Positions 32,695-42,872 of a stretch of DNA of 64,000 bases are shown here, piece by piece. The first letter of the stretch is position 1, and each line of letters starts with the position of its first letter. The position numbers and the translations under genes are program-made. The notes under the pieces were generated by a model. It was not told where the DNA came from, did not search any database, and worked only from the letters and a program-made list of their open reading frames with translations. The stretch covers positions 3,410,001-3,474,000 of the forward strand of contig NZ_CP022282.1 of the NCBI RefSeq assembly GCF_002216065.1, read 5' to 3'. The stretch comes from Chryseobacterium sp. T16E-39 (GTDB taxonomy: Bacteria > Bacteroidota > Bacteroidia > Flavobacteriales > Weeksellaceae).

Positions 32695-34122
32695 ATGGAA
32701 AGGAGAAAATTTATTAAAACAAGTGCACTGGCAGGAGCCGGATTATTATTTGCGCAAAATACTTTTGCAAAGGGACTAAGCGTAGAAGAATTCCCTATTG
32801 TCCGTGTACCAAAAGATAAAAGACATTTTACCAGTGAAGCGGTAGAAACTGCTATCTCAGCGTTCAAAAAGAAAGTGAAGAATAAAGAATTAAGCTGGCT
32901 TTTTGAAAACTGCTTTCCCAATACATTAGATACAACCGTTTTCTACACCGAAACCAATGGAGTACCGGACACGTATGTTATCACAGGGGACATCGATGCG
33001 ATGTGGCTTCGTGACAGCTCTGCTCAGGTTTTCCCTTATTTACAGTTTTCAAAGAAGGATGAAAAGCTGCATAAGCTTATCTCAGGAGTGATCAATAAGC
33101 AGACCCAGTTTATTTTAAAAGATCCTTATGCGAATGCATTCTATAATGATGATCAGAAAATAAGCAAGTGGAAAGAATATGACCATACGGATATGAAGCC
33201 GGGTATCCACGAAAGAAAGTGGGAAATCGATTCATTATGTTATCCTATCCGTCTTGCCTATCATTTCTGGAAGACAACCGGAGATACCAAACCATTTGAT
33301 AATAACTGGCTGCAGGGAATCAAGCTGACTCTGCAAACTTTTATAGAGCAACAGAGAAAGACTGGTTTAGGACCGTATCAGTTTGAAAGAACAACAGCTT
33401 GGGCTACTGATGGAATCCCAATGGGAGGATATGGTTATCCTACGAAACCGGTTGGTTTGATTAATTCGATGTTCCGTCCGAGTGATGATGCCACTATTTA
33501 TGCATTTCTTATTCCTTCCAATTTATTTGCAGTCGTAAGCTTACGTCAGGCCGCAGAAATGGTATCAGAAATCAAAAATGAAAAAGCTCTGGCTCAGCAA
33601 TTAACGAGTCTTGCAGATGAGGTAGACGCTGCAATCAGGAAATACGGAATCTACGATCACCCTGAATATGGAAAAATATATGCTTTTGAGACCAATGGTT
33701 TTGGAAGCTACAACCTGATGGATGATGCCAATTGTCCGAGTTTGTTAGGACTGCCTTATCTGGGTGCTGTAAAAGCAGATGACCCGGTATACATCAATAC
33801 CAGAAAATATATCTGGTCAAAAGATAATCCATTCTTTTTTAAAGGTAAACTGGCAGAAGGAATTGGAGGCCCTCACATCGGTTTAGATATGATCTGGCCA
33901 ATGAGTATCATTATGAAAGCACTTACCACCAAAGATAAAGGTGAGATCAAATGGTGTATTGAAACATTACAAAAGACACATGGTGGAACAGGTTTTATGC
34001 ATGAATCTTTCCATAAAGATAATGACAAGAAATTCACCAGAGAATGGTTTGCATGGTCCAACACGTTATTCGGAGAACTACTGTGGAAAACCTTTAATGA
34101 AAATCCTGAGCTACTCGGATAG
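32695..34122 (+). CDS. GH125 exo-alpha-1,6-mannosidase
   Basis: A 475-residue GH125 (former DUF1237) enzyme. It starts with a twin-arginine-type signal, ERRKFIKTSALAGAGLLFA, suggesting export in folded form. The family signatures TGDIDAMWLRDSSAQVFPY (about 101-119), WEIDSLCYPIRLAY and FRPSDDATIYAFLIPSN are present. GH125 removes alpha-1,6-linked mannose from the trimmed core. It follows GH92 by 32 bp. Confidence 0.95.
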   Translation: MERRKFIKTSALAGAGLLFAQNTFAKGLSVEEFPIVRVPKDKRHFTSEAVETAISAFKKKVKNKELSWLFENCFPNTLDTTVFYTETNGVPDTYVITGDIDAMWLRDSSAQVFPYLQFSKKDEKLHKLISGVINKQTQFILKDPYANAFYNDDQKISKWKEYDHTDMKPGIHERKWEIDSLCYPIRLAYHFWKTTGDTKPFDNNWLQGIKLTLQTFIEQQRKTGLGPYQFERTTAWATDGIPMGGYGYPTKPVGLINSMFRPSDDATIYAFLIPSNLFAVVSLRQAAEMVSEIKNEKALAQQLTSLADEVDAAIRKYGIYDHPEYGKIYAFETNGFGSYNLMDDANCPSLLGLPYLGAVKADDPVYINTRKYIWSKDNPFFFKGKLAEGIGGPHIGLDMIWPMSIIMKALTTKDKGEIKWCIETLQKTHGGTGFMHESFHKDNDKKFTREWFAWSNTLFGELLWKTFNENPELLG

Positions 34123-34168
34123 CCTCAAAATTTTATAGCCGCATTCAACACAAATAAAAGTTTTAAAG

Positions 34169-36493
34169 ATGGAAAATAATAAAGTTTTTACCCCTGTAGA
34201 GCACACCTTTTTGAATGACGTTCCAAGAAACAATAAGGTGAATGTTCCCTATATCGTTGTTGATAATTTTCCTAAACTGGGAATGCTTTCGGCATTCCGG
34301 TTTTTGGAATGGGTGTCCAAAAACCCCAATGGAGTCATCAGTCTTCCTACGGGAAAGACTCCTGAGTATTTTATCTATTGGACAAAATATATCCTCGATA
34401 ACTGGGAAGAAGAAAATGTGGTCAGACTCAGAGAGAAACATCAGCTGTTATGTGCTGAAAAGCCATCATTGGCTGATCTGCATTTTGTACAGATCGATGA
34501 GTTTTATCCCATAAAATCTTCACAGGGTAATAGCTTTTATCATTATGTAAACAAATATTATATTGAAGGATTTGGGCTAAAGAAGGAAAATGCTTTGCTT
34601 ATCAATTGTGATGAAATCCTTTTAGCTGAAGGGAAGAGCTTTGAAGAAGTTTTCCCGGACAGTAAAGTGAATCTGGAGTTGAGATACCGTGAAGCTCAAA
34701 ATCCAATGGAAAAGCTTCAAAAGGAATCTATTTTTCTAATCGACAATTGGTGTTCTGCATATGAACAGCAAATCCGTCAACTTGGGGGAATTGGGTTTTT
34801 CCTTGGAGGAATCGGCCCTGATGGACATATTGCTTTTAATATTAAAGGTTCTGATCCTTATTCCACAACAAGATTAACTTCTACCAATTTTGAAACCCAG
34901 GCAGTTGCCGCGGGAGACCTTGGAGGAATTGAAATTTCAAAAGAACGATTGGTCATCACTATAGGATTAGAAACCATCATTTATAACAAGGATGCGGTTG
35001 CTATTATTTTTGCAGCAGGAGAAGCCAAAGCTCCTATGATAAAAGATGCATTGGAACTTCCTCCTTCCAATTTATATCCGGCCTCAGTTCTCTCTCAGCT
35101 TGCTAATGGACGGTTTTATTTGACATTAGGTGCGGCCAGCATGTTGAATGATCTTGTAGATAATTACTATCAGTCAGGCAACTGGTCTCAGGAAAAAACA
35201 GACCGGGCAGTAATGTCCCTGACCCAGAAACTGAACAAGTACGCAGAACATCTTACGCTAGATGATCTGAGACAGGATGAATACACAAAATTAATTCCTG
35301 ACCTGAATGATGATACAGTACAACAGGTCATTACTTCCATCGAAGGAAAAATAAAAACAGGGACAAAACCACTAAGCAATGAGGTTTTTTATCATACAGG
35401 ACCCCATCACGATGATATCTCCCTAGGGCTGTTACCTTATATTCATTATCAGTCGCGTAATGAAACCAATTCATCTCATTATTCGGTTCTTACATCTGGA
35501 TTTACTGCAGTTACGAATAAATTTTTAATAAAGATCCTTCGCGATACCCTTTCCTTTATAGGAAAAGAGGAAATAGAAATGCTTAATTACCCGGACTTTT
35601 TCGAAACCGGATATAGAAATAAAAAGGATAAAGACGTTTATCATTACCTGATCAATATAGCTTCTGAAAATGAAGAAGAAAGATCAAGAGCTGTTTCCCA
35701 TCGAATGGTGAGAAACGTTGTTGAACTGTGGAATCTGAAGAGCAAATCGGATTTATCTGAAAAGATTACGGAAATCATTAATACAGTTAATTCCAGTTAT
35801 GATGGGCAAAATCCAGAACCAAAAATTCAGACCCTGAAAGGGATGATCCGGGAATATGAAGAAGAACTGGTATGGGCTCATTTTGGAGTCCGGACAAAAA
35901 ATGTAAGTCATTTGCGACTTGGATTTTATACGGGTGCCATTTTCACAGAAAAGCCCAGAAGAGAAAGAGATGTTCTTCCCATCCTACAACAGTTAAAAGA
36001 GATCAATCCGACAGTGATAAGTTTAGCTTTCGATCCTGAAGGCAGTGGCCCGGATACCCATTACAAGGTTTTACAGGCTATCGCAGAAGCGGTAAGAGAA
36101 TGGGGGAAAGAAAAAGACCTTTCTCAACTTAAAATCTGGGGCTACAGAAATGTCTGGTATCAGTTTAATGCAGCTGATATCACCCATATTTTTCCGGTAT
36201 CACTGAATGCGATGAGTACGATGGATGAAAGTTTTACCAACAGTTATCTGAGCCAGGTTGATGCCTCTTTTCCAAGTTACCGTTACAATGGAAAGTTTAG
36301 CCACTTGTCGATACAGACCTGGGTAGAACAACTTAAGGCAGTACAGCTGGTACTAGGCAAACCCTATTTTTATGATAATGAAAGCCCAAGGCTTCGCGCC
36401 ACACACGGACTGCTTTTCTTTAAAGAAATGAACGTAGAAGAATTTCTTCAATCTGCCAGAGAACTGGAAAAGTCAACAGAGGGAGCATTCTGA
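34169..36493 (+). CDS. nagB: Glucosamine-6-phosphate deaminase with C-terminal PIG-L-like domain
   Basis: A 774-residue two-domain protein. The first ~350 residues are a NagB-type isomerase/deaminase (SLPTGKTPEYFIYW; the active-site GGIGPDGHIAFN at about residue 215). The second part has the LmbE/PIG-L deacetylase motif HTGPHHDDISLG at about residue 410, then a long C-terminal extension. NagB converts GlcN-6-P to Fru-6-P and ammonia. The fused deacetylase-like half might supply the missing GlcNAc-6-P deacetylase step, as no nagA is in this window. It has no signal peptide. Confidence 0.9.
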   Translation: MENNKVFTPVEHTFLNDVPRNNKVNVPYIVVDNFPKLGMLSAFRFLEWVSKNPNGVISLPTGKTPEYFIYWTKYILDNWEEENVVRLREKHQLLCAEKPSLADLHFVQIDEFYPIKSSQGNSFYHYVNKYYIEGFGLKKENALLINCDEILLAEGKSFEEVFPDSKVNLELRYREAQNPMEKLQKESIFLIDNWCSAYEQQIRQLGGIGFFLGGIGPDGHIAFNIKGSDPYSTTRLTSTNFETQAVAAGDLGGIEISKERLVITIGLETIIYNKDAVAIIFAAGEAKAPMIKDALELPPSNLYPASVLSQLANGRFYLTLGAASMLNDLVDNYYQSGNWSQEKTDRAVMSLTQKLNKYAEHLTLDDLRQDEYTKLIPDLNDDTVQQVITSIEGKIKTGTKPLSNEVFYHTGPHHDDISLGLLPYIHYQSRNETNSSHYSVLTSGFTAVTNKFLIKILRDTLSFIGKEEIEMLNYPDFFETGYRNKKDKDVYHYLINIASENEEERSRAVSHRMVRNVVELWNLKSKSDLSEKITEIINTVNSSYDGQNPEPKIQTLKGMIREYEEELVWAHFGVRTKNVSHLRLGFYTGAIFTEKPRRERDVLPILQQLKEINPTVISLAFDPEGSGPDTHYKVLQAIAEAVREWGKEKDLSQLKIWGYRNVWYQFNAADITHIFPVSLNAMSTMDESFTNSYLSQVDASFPSYRYNGKFSHLSIQTWVEQLKAVQLVLGKPYFYDNESPRLRATHGLLFFKEMNVEEFLQSARELEKSTEGAF

Positions 36494-36549
36494 TGAAGGC
36501 TTATAGTGAAGAAAGCTTAAAAACAGATCAAAACTAAAATAACTATACT

Positions 36550-38934
36550 ATGAAAGGAAAATCTATTCTTATTGCATTGGTCTTATTTCTAAGCCAGGCA
36601 AAATCGTTACTGCATGCGCAGCTTAATCCTCTGGGGATATGTTACGTAGAGGTAAATAACAGTAACATACTGAATGCAGGGTCATATACTTTGCAAAACA
36701 GCAATAAGCAACTTTTTGATGTTGCCATTATTTTTGCTGCCAACATCAATTATGATGTTTCCAAAAGCAGGGCTTATATTTCCAATAACAATAACGTTAC
36801 AAAAGTATTGAATGACGTTAATACCTATGTGAAACCTTTACAGCAAAAAGGGATTAAAGTGTTGTTGGATATTTTAGGAAACCATCAGGGAGCAGGAATT
36901 TGTAATTTCCCGAATCGTGAAGCTGCCCGGGATTTTGCATTACAGATTGCCAATACAGTCTACACCTATGGTTTAGATGGTGTTGACCTTGATGATGAAT
37001 ATTCTGACTATGGGAATAACGGAACAGGACAAGCGAATAGCAGCTCTTTTGTTATGCTGTTACAGGAACTTAAGCTTGCAATGCCGGACAAATTAATTAC
37101 CTGGTATTATATTGGCCCTGCAACAACAAGACAGGCTTATAACGGAGATAATGCAGGAAATTACATCAATTATGGATGGAATGCTTATTATGGAACTTAC
37201 AGTGCACCTTCCATACCTCCTTTAGCTAATTCAAAGATTTCTGCGGCGGCAACATGGATTCAGAATACCTCTGCTTCAACGCTTTCTACTTTGGCAACCA
37301 ATTCAAAAAATGATGGATACGGAGTGTTTATGTGGTATGATCTTAAAGGAACTAATGCCGCAAGCTACCTGAGTACAGGCTCTAATATTCTTTATAATGA
37401 AAACACACAACTTAGTGGTCAGTTATATTCGTGGACACAGGGGACAACATGTGATCCTCCATTAGGACTTGAGGTGACCAATGTAGCTGGGACTTCCGCT
37501 AAATTAAACTGGACTTCCGCCGGTTCTCAGACTTATAACATCGATTATAAAGCAGCTACTGCAACAACATGGACGAATGTTGCGACTGCGTATTCAGGAA
37601 ACAATATTACAGTTAATAACCTTGCTCTGAATACAGATTACGACTGGAGAATACAGTCTAACTGTTCTTCAACTTTAAAAAGTACTTATCTTTTTGCTCC
37701 AAGATTCAATTCAGGAAGTGGTTGTGAAATTCCTGCAGGTCTTAAATCGGAAAACTTCCTGGGAACGACAACGAAGCTATCATGGAATCCAGGAAGCGCA
37801 ACTTCCTATACGCTGCAATATAAAACAGCTGCTGCTACAACATGGACAACCGTTCAGAACATTACAACGAATACATACAACCTGCAAAACTTATCGGAAA
37901 ACACCAATTATGTTTGGAAAGTACAGGGAGTATGCAGCACATCAAGCGTAAGTGCATATTCTGCCGAAGCTTCATTCAATAGTGGTTTTGCTGCGGTTCA
38001 AAGCCCGGGACCAAGATCTCTTTCATTCAATGGAAGTACACAATATCTTAATGCAGGACAGTTTAATCTTAGCGGAAATGCCTTGACATTTGAAGGTTGG
38101 GTAAAAGTAAATGCATTCAAATCTGCTTTCCCTTATATTTCTTCGGTAATGGGAATTGAAGTAGGAGACAATAACTCTGCAATCCTAAGGTTTGGAGATG
38201 GTAATCTTGCGAATAATAAACTACAATTTATTTTAAGTTTTGGGTCTTCGCAAATCAAGCTGAACAGTAATACGGGACTGAATACCAACACATGGTATCA
38301 TATAGCGGCTACTTATGACGGGACTTCAATGAAGATCTATATCAACGGAACTCTTGATGCAAGTAATACGGCTACAGGTAACTTTAATGCAAATGGCATC
38401 CTTTACCTGGCGAGAAATTATGACAATTCCCGAACATTAAATGGGTTCCTTGATGAGTTCAGAGTGTGGAAAAAAGCATTGACGGCTCAGGAAATTATGA
38501 ATGATAAATGCAATATTGCAGCTAATACTACAGGACTTGAAGCGAACTGGAAAATGGATGAAGGAAGTGGTAGTGGAGCTTTGGATGCTACGACTAATAC
38601 TCACTTTGCCACCCTGATCAATATGTCAAATTCCAACTGGACAACAGATGTACCTTGTAGTTCTTTAGCGGTAAGAGATGTGGCTTTAGAAAAAGGAAAT
38701 AACATTTATCCAAACCCTGTTAAAAAAGGAAATGATATTCATTTTGTGATTAACGACCGTTCTGCCACAGAAGTAGCGTTGTATGACATTTCAGGAAAGC
38801 TGGTTAAAAAGCAAAGTATTGATAAAGATAAAATAACAATTAATACACAAAATTTATCTACCGGAACCTATATCTACAAACTGGAATCAAAAAGCAGCCA
38901 GGTGATATCTTCAGGGAAAATAATAGTGGAGTAA
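36550..38934 (+). CDS. Secreted GH18 endo-beta-N-acetylglucosaminidase with T9SS tail
   Basis: A 794-residue multidomain protein: signal peptide (about 1-24, ending LLHAQ); GH18 domain resembling EndoH/EndoF1, with the catalytic DGVDLDDE motif near residue 140; two fibronectin-type III repeats (about 305-390 and 395-480); a LamG/concanavalin-like domain (about 490-690); and a type A type-IX-secretion sorting domain (NIYPNPVKKGND ... KIIVE) at the end. It cuts between the two core GlcNAc residues and releases the glycan from glycoprotein at the cell surface, the first step of the locus. Confidence 0.95.
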   Translation: MKGKSILIALVLFLSQAKSLLHAQLNPLGICYVEVNNSNILNAGSYTLQNSNKQLFDVAIIFAANINYDVSKSRAYISNNNNVTKVLNDVNTYVKPLQQKGIKVLLDILGNHQGAGICNFPNREAARDFALQIANTVYTYGLDGVDLDDEYSDYGNNGTGQANSSSFVMLLQELKLAMPDKLITWYYIGPATTRQAYNGDNAGNYINYGWNAYYGTYSAPSIPPLANSKISAAATWIQNTSASTLSTLATNSKNDGYGVFMWYDLKGTNAASYLSTGSNILYNENTQLSGQLYSWTQGTTCDPPLGLEVTNVAGTSAKLNWTSAGSQTYNIDYKAATATTWTNVATAYSGNNITVNNLALNTDYDWRIQSNCSSTLKSTYLFAPRFNSGSGCEIPAGLKSENFLGTTTKLSWNPGSATSYTLQYKTAAATTWTTVQNITTNTYNLQNLSENTNYVWKVQGVCSTSSVSAYSAEASFNSGFAAVQSPGPRSLSFNGSTQYLNAGQFNLSGNALTFEGWVKVNAFKSAFPYISSVMGIEVGDNNSAILRFGDGNLANNKLQFILSFGSSQIKLNSNTGLNTNTWYHIAATYDGTSMKIYINGTLDASNTATGNFNANGILYLARNYDNSRTLNGFLDEFRVWKKALTAQEIMNDKCNIAANTTGLEANWKMDEGSGSGALDATTNTHFATLINMSNSNWTTDVPCSSLAVRDVALEKGNNIYPNPVKKGNDIHFVINDRSATEVALYDISGKLVKKQSIDKDKITINTQNLSTGTYIYKLESKSSQVISSGKIIVE

Positions 38935-38988
38935 ATCATTAAGAAATTAATAAAATTATACAGTTAGAATTTAAATTTGGGATCTAAG

Positions 38989-39076
38989 ACGGGCAGGCAA
39001 GTAGCGGTAACGGCTAAAAATGAATGAGGTTATAATGCGGTGATAGCTGTTTTTGTTTTCTTGTCTGTCTGTTTTT
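38989..39076 (+). terminator. Possible terminator with G-U-rich stem
   Basis: GACGGGCAGGCAAG can pair with CTTGTCTGTCTGTT using several G-U pairs, followed by TTTTAG. It lies in the 189-bp gap before the ROK gene and may partly separate the two. Confidence 0.35.
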
Positions 39077-39123
39077 AGATTAAAGAATTAACTGTTAACT
39101 CAAAATAAAAACGGAATAGAATT

Positions 39124-39990
39124 ATGCAAAATGCAGTAGGTATAGATATCGGAGGGTCACACATCACAATGGCTCAGGTAGATCCTGAAAAACGTGAAAT
39201 AATACATTCTACTTACATAAGGGAGCATGTCGATTCGTTTGGAACCCGTGAAACTATTTTTTCGGACTGGGTTTCTGCAATAGAAAAGGCCATCTTTGGT
39301 TTAGTTAAAGAAGATCTCCTGATAGGAATTGCTATGCCTGGTCCCTTTGACTACAAAAATGGAATCTCCCTGATGCAACAGGGTAAATTTATTGACATCT
39401 ACCAGATTAATATTAAAGAAGAATTAGCAGAAAGGCTTTCCATTGCAAGTGAACAGATTCATTTCGTGAATGATGCTGCTGCGTTTCTGGAAGGAGAAGT
39501 TTTCGGAGGTTGTGCAAAGGATTTTAATCGGGTTTTTGGAGTAACTCTCGGAACTGGTCTCGGAACCACATTTTATAATGGTGAAGCTTCAACAGATGAA
39601 GACCTATGGGATTCTCCATTTAAAGACTCTATTTGTGAGGACTATCTTGCAACACGATGGTTTGTCAATCGGTATAATGAAATAACCGGAGAAGAAATTT
39701 CCGGGACTAAAGAATTACTGGATAAACCAACAGAGATTCAGGCTCAGATATTTCAGGAATATGCGGATTCTTTTGCAGAATTTATTGTAAAGTATGTGAA
39801 TAACTATAACCCCGAAGTCTTAGTGATAGGCGGCAATATTGCGAAAACGTTTCCTTATTTTGAACAAAGATTTAATGAAAATTTAGCAAAAAATAATATT
39901 AACTTGCCTGTTAAAATTTCGGCTATTTTTGAAGATGCCGCCATCTTAGGCGCTGCGAGCTATGCTTTGAAAAGAACCTTGATCAACTAA
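39124..39990 (+). CDS. ROK-family sugar kinase
   Basis: A 288-residue cytosolic kinase. The ATP-binding GIDIGGSHITMAQ is at about 5-17, AMPGPFDYKNG at about 75-85, the catalytic Asp in FVNDAAAFLEGE and the second phosphate motif VTLGTGLGTTFYNG. The zinc-binding cysteine motif of many ROK proteins is absent. The expected substrate from context is mannose or GlcNAc released by the locus enzymes. It ends 12 bp before the second GH92. Confidence 0.9.
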   Translation: MQNAVGIDIGGSHITMAQVDPEKREIIHSTYIREHVDSFGTRETIFSDWVSAIEKAIFGLVKEDLLIGIAMPGPFDYKNGISLMQQGKFIDIYQINIKEELAERLSIASEQIHFVNDAAAFLEGEVFGGCAKDFNRVFGVTLGTGLGTTFYNGEASTDEDLWDSPFKDSICEDYLATRWFVNRYNEITGEEISGTKELLDKPTEIQAQIFQEYADSFAEFIVKYVNNYNPEVLVIGGNIAKTFPYFEQRFNENLAKNNINLPVKISAIFEDAAILGAASYALKRTLIN

Positions 39991-40002
39991 TAAAATGATA
40001 CG

Positions 40003-42273
40003 ATGAAGTCTTTATTTTCAACTTTTTTTCTTTTATTGAACGCGATGGCTTTCAGCCAGAATCCATCTCCTGCGGATTATGTGAATCCATTGATGGGAAC
40101 CCAATCTAAACCAGAGCTTTCCAATGGAAATACCTATCCTGCAATCGGACTTCCCTGGGGGATGAATATCTGGACGCCACAAACCGGTAAGATGGGTGAC
40201 GGATGGGCTTATACTTATGATGCAGATAAGATCAAGGGTTTTAAACAGACACATCAGCCTTCTCCATGGATGAATGATTACGGAGCTTTTGCAATTATGC
40301 CGGGAGTGGGAAAACTAAAGTTTAAGGAAGAAGACCGTGCAAGTTGGTTCAGCCATAAAGCAGAAATTGCTAAGCCCTATTTTTACAGTGTTTATCTGGC
40401 AGACATTAATGTTACTACAGAATTTACACCCACGGAAAGAGCTGCTTTTTTCAAATTTGATTTCCCTAAAACCGACAGTGCTTATGTTGTAATTGATGCA
40501 TTAAATAAAGGTTCTTATATTAAAATTCTTCCAAAGCAAAGAAAAATTATTGGGTATACTACTAAACATGCGAGAGGGAAATATGAAAACTTTAAAAATT
40601 ACTTTGTTGTTCAGTTCGATAAAGATTTTGATGTAACAACGGCCTGGAAGGATGATAAATTGGTCAATGATCAACTTGAAATTACCAGCGATCATGCCGG
40701 AGCTGTCGTTGGATTTAAACTTAAAAATAAAGAATCGGTCTATGCAAAAGTTGCCTCGTCATTCATCAGTTTCGAACAGGCAGAATTGAATCTTAAAAGA
40801 GAAATAGCAGACCGTAGTTTTGATCAGGTAAAAGATAATGCGAAAGACGTTTGGAATAAAACGCTGGGAAGAATAGAAGTAAAAGGAGGAACGGATCAGC
40901 AAATGAGAACGTTTTATTCCTCTTTGTACCGCACCTTGTTTTTCCCTCAAAAATTGTATGAGATCGATGCTCAGAATAAAGTGAAGCACTGGAGTCCGTA
41001 CAACAGTAAGATTCTTGATGGGAAAATGTTTGCAGGAACCGGTTTTTGGGATACATTCCGTGCGCTATATCCATTTCTGAATTTAGTATATCCAAGTATT
41101 AATGCAGAGATGCAGGAAGGCCTTGCCAATGCTTACAAAGAAGGTGGATTTTTACCGGAATGGAGCAGTCCGGGATATTCCGATATTATGATTGGAAATA
41201 ATTCAGCTTCTGTAGTTGCAGATGCTTATATCAAGGGACTACGCGGTTATGATATTGAAACGTTATGGCAGGCTGTAAAACATGGTGCTAATAACGAAGG
41301 GCCTATTGAAGCTGTTGGTCGTAAAGGGGTTGAGTATTACAATACTTTAGGTTATGTTCCATATGATGTGAAAATCAATGAAAATGCGGCGAGAACTTTA
41401 GAGTATGCCTACGATGATTTTTCGATCTATCAATTAGGAAAAGCTTTAGGGAAACCTGCTTCGGAAATTGATATTTATAAAAAACGGGCTTATAATTATA
41501 AGAATATGTTTGATCCTGAAACAGGATTGATGCGTGGTAAAAATAAAGACGGAAAATTTCAGTCACCGTTTAATCCTTTTAAATGGGGAGACGCCTTTAC
41601 AGAAGGAAACAGCTGGCATTATACCTGGTCGGTTTTCCAGGATATTGATGGTTTGGCAAAATTGATGGGGGGTAAAAAGAAATTTGAAGCAAAGCTGGAT
41701 GAGGTATTCTCACTTCCGCCGGTTTTTGATGACAGTTATTATGGTAGTGTGATCCATGAGATCCGTGAAATGCAGATTATGAATATGGGGCAGTACGCCC
41801 ACGGAAATCAGCCTATTCAGCATATGATCTATTTGTATAACTATGCCGGAGCACCCTATAAAACACAATATTGGGCGAGACAGGTAATGGATAAATTATA
41901 TCATGCAACACCTGATGGTTATTGTGGAGATGAAGATAACGGGCAGACTTCCGCGTGGTATGTTTTCTCTGCATTAGGATTTTATCCGGTTACACCTGCG
42001 ACTGATCAGTATGTATTAGGAGCTCCTTTATTTAAAGAAGCAACTGTACATCTTGAAAATGGTAAAAAAATTGAAATAAAAGCACCGGACAATAACGACC
42101 AGAAAATATATGTAAAATCATTGAATATGAATCTTAAGCCTTATTCCAAAAACTGGGTGAGCCATAAAGAGTTGATAAAAGGAGCTATTTTGGATTTTAA
42201 AATGGATAGCCAACCTAACAAGGAAAGGGGATCAGAGGAAAAAGATTTTCCTTATTCAATGTCTAAAGAATAA
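40003..42273 (+). CDS. GH92 alpha-mannosidase (second)
   Basis: A 756-residue secreted GH92 enzyme with signal peptide (about 1-19, ending AFSQ). The family blocks are YVNPLMGTQSKPELSNGNTYPA, GTGFWDTFRALYPFLNL and GDEDNGQTSAWYVFSALGFYP. Compared with the GH92 at 30431 it lacks the GTGGHGHTFPG start and shows only partial similarity, so it probably prefers another mannosidic linkage. It is flanked closely by the ROK gene (12 bp) and the cupin gene (25 bp). Confidence 0.95.
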   Translation: MKSLFSTFFLLLNAMAFSQNPSPADYVNPLMGTQSKPELSNGNTYPAIGLPWGMNIWTPQTGKMGDGWAYTYDADKIKGFKQTHQPSPWMNDYGAFAIMPGVGKLKFKEEDRASWFSHKAEIAKPYFYSVYLADINVTTEFTPTERAAFFKFDFPKTDSAYVVIDALNKGSYIKILPKQRKIIGYTTKHARGKYENFKNYFVVQFDKDFDVTTAWKDDKLVNDQLEITSDHAGAVVGFKLKNKESVYAKVASSFISFEQAELNLKREIADRSFDQVKDNAKDVWNKTLGRIEVKGGTDQQMRTFYSSLYRTLFFPQKLYEIDAQNKVKHWSPYNSKILDGKMFAGTGFWDTFRALYPFLNLVYPSINAEMQEGLANAYKEGGFLPEWSSPGYSDIMIGNNSASVVADAYIKGLRGYDIETLWQAVKHGANNEGPIEAVGRKGVEYYNTLGYVPYDVKINENAARTLEYAYDDFSIYQLGKALGKPASEIDIYKKRAYNYKNMFDPETGLMRGKNKDGKFQSPFNPFKWGDAFTEGNSWHYTWSVFQDIDGLAKLMGGKKKFEAKLDEVFSLPPVFDDSYYGSVIHEIREMQIMNMGQYAHGNQPIQHMIYLYNYAGAPYKTQYWARQVMDKLYHATPDGYCGDEDNGQTSAWYVFSALGFYPVTPATDQYVLGAPLFKEATVHLENGKKIEIKAPDNNDQKIYVKSLNMNLKPYSKNWVSHKELIKGAILDFKMDSQPNKERGSEEKDFPYSMSKE

Positions 42274-42298
42274 TTTATAAACTAACATTAACATAGCA

Positions 42299-42796
42299 AT
42301 GAGTGCAGAAAAGAAAGAAATATTTGAGAAAGTAGAAAAGATGTTGACAGCTCAGGGGTTTAATCTTGCAGCTAAAGATGAAACAAGACCTTGGGGTGGT
42401 TTTTTTGTGATTGACGAAAATCAGGCGCAGGATTTTGCCAATCAATATTTTGATGGAATTGACGTGGAAAGCTTGAAAATAGGAGGGAAGTTAAGCCCAA
42501 AGATTCTGATTGTTGCACCTCAGGCCAGATTGAGCTGGCAGTATCACCACAGAAGAGCAGAAATCTGGCAGGTGGTAGAAGGGATCGTAGGAATCAAGAA
42601 AAGTGATACAGATGAAGAAGGAGAATTGAAAGAATACAACCCGAAAGATCAGATCAAACTTCAGCAGGGAGAGAGACACAGGTTGATAGGATTAGATGGC
42701 TGGGGAGTTGTTGCTGAGATCTGGCAGCATACTGATGCATCCAATCCATCAGATGAGGATGATATTGTAAGAGTACAGGATGATTTCGGAAGATAA
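42299..42796 (+). CDS. Mannose-6-phosphate isomerase-type cupin
   Basis: A 165-residue cupin resembling the C-terminal half of type II phosphomannose isomerases. PWGGFFVID comes near residue 30; metal-ligand motifs are SWQYHHRRAEIWQVVEG (about 79-95) and QGERHRLIG (about 122-130). It would interconvert Man-6-P and Fru-6-P in the cytosol. It is followed by a strong terminator. Confidence 0.85.
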   Translation: MSAEKKEIFEKVEKMLTAQGFNLAAKDETRPWGGFFVIDENQAQDFANQYFDGIDVESLKIGGKLSPKILIVAPQARLSWQYHHRRAEIWQVVEGIVGIKKSDTDEEGELKEYNPKDQIKLQQGERHRLIGLDGWGVVAEIWQHTDASNPSDEDDIVRVQDDFGR

Positions 42797-42818
42797 TTCC
42801 GGTATATATAATTGATCT

Positions 42819-42858
42819 CTGTCCGCCATTTTCCCAGAGAATGGCGGACAGTGTTTTT
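42819..42858 (+). terminator. Rho-independent terminator
   Basis: CTGTCCGCCATT and AATGGCGGACAG form a 12-bp GC-rich stem followed by GTTTTTT. This ends the main susC-type transcript before the GH97 gene. Confidence 0.95.
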
Positions 42859-42872
42859 TAGACTAATTTATT

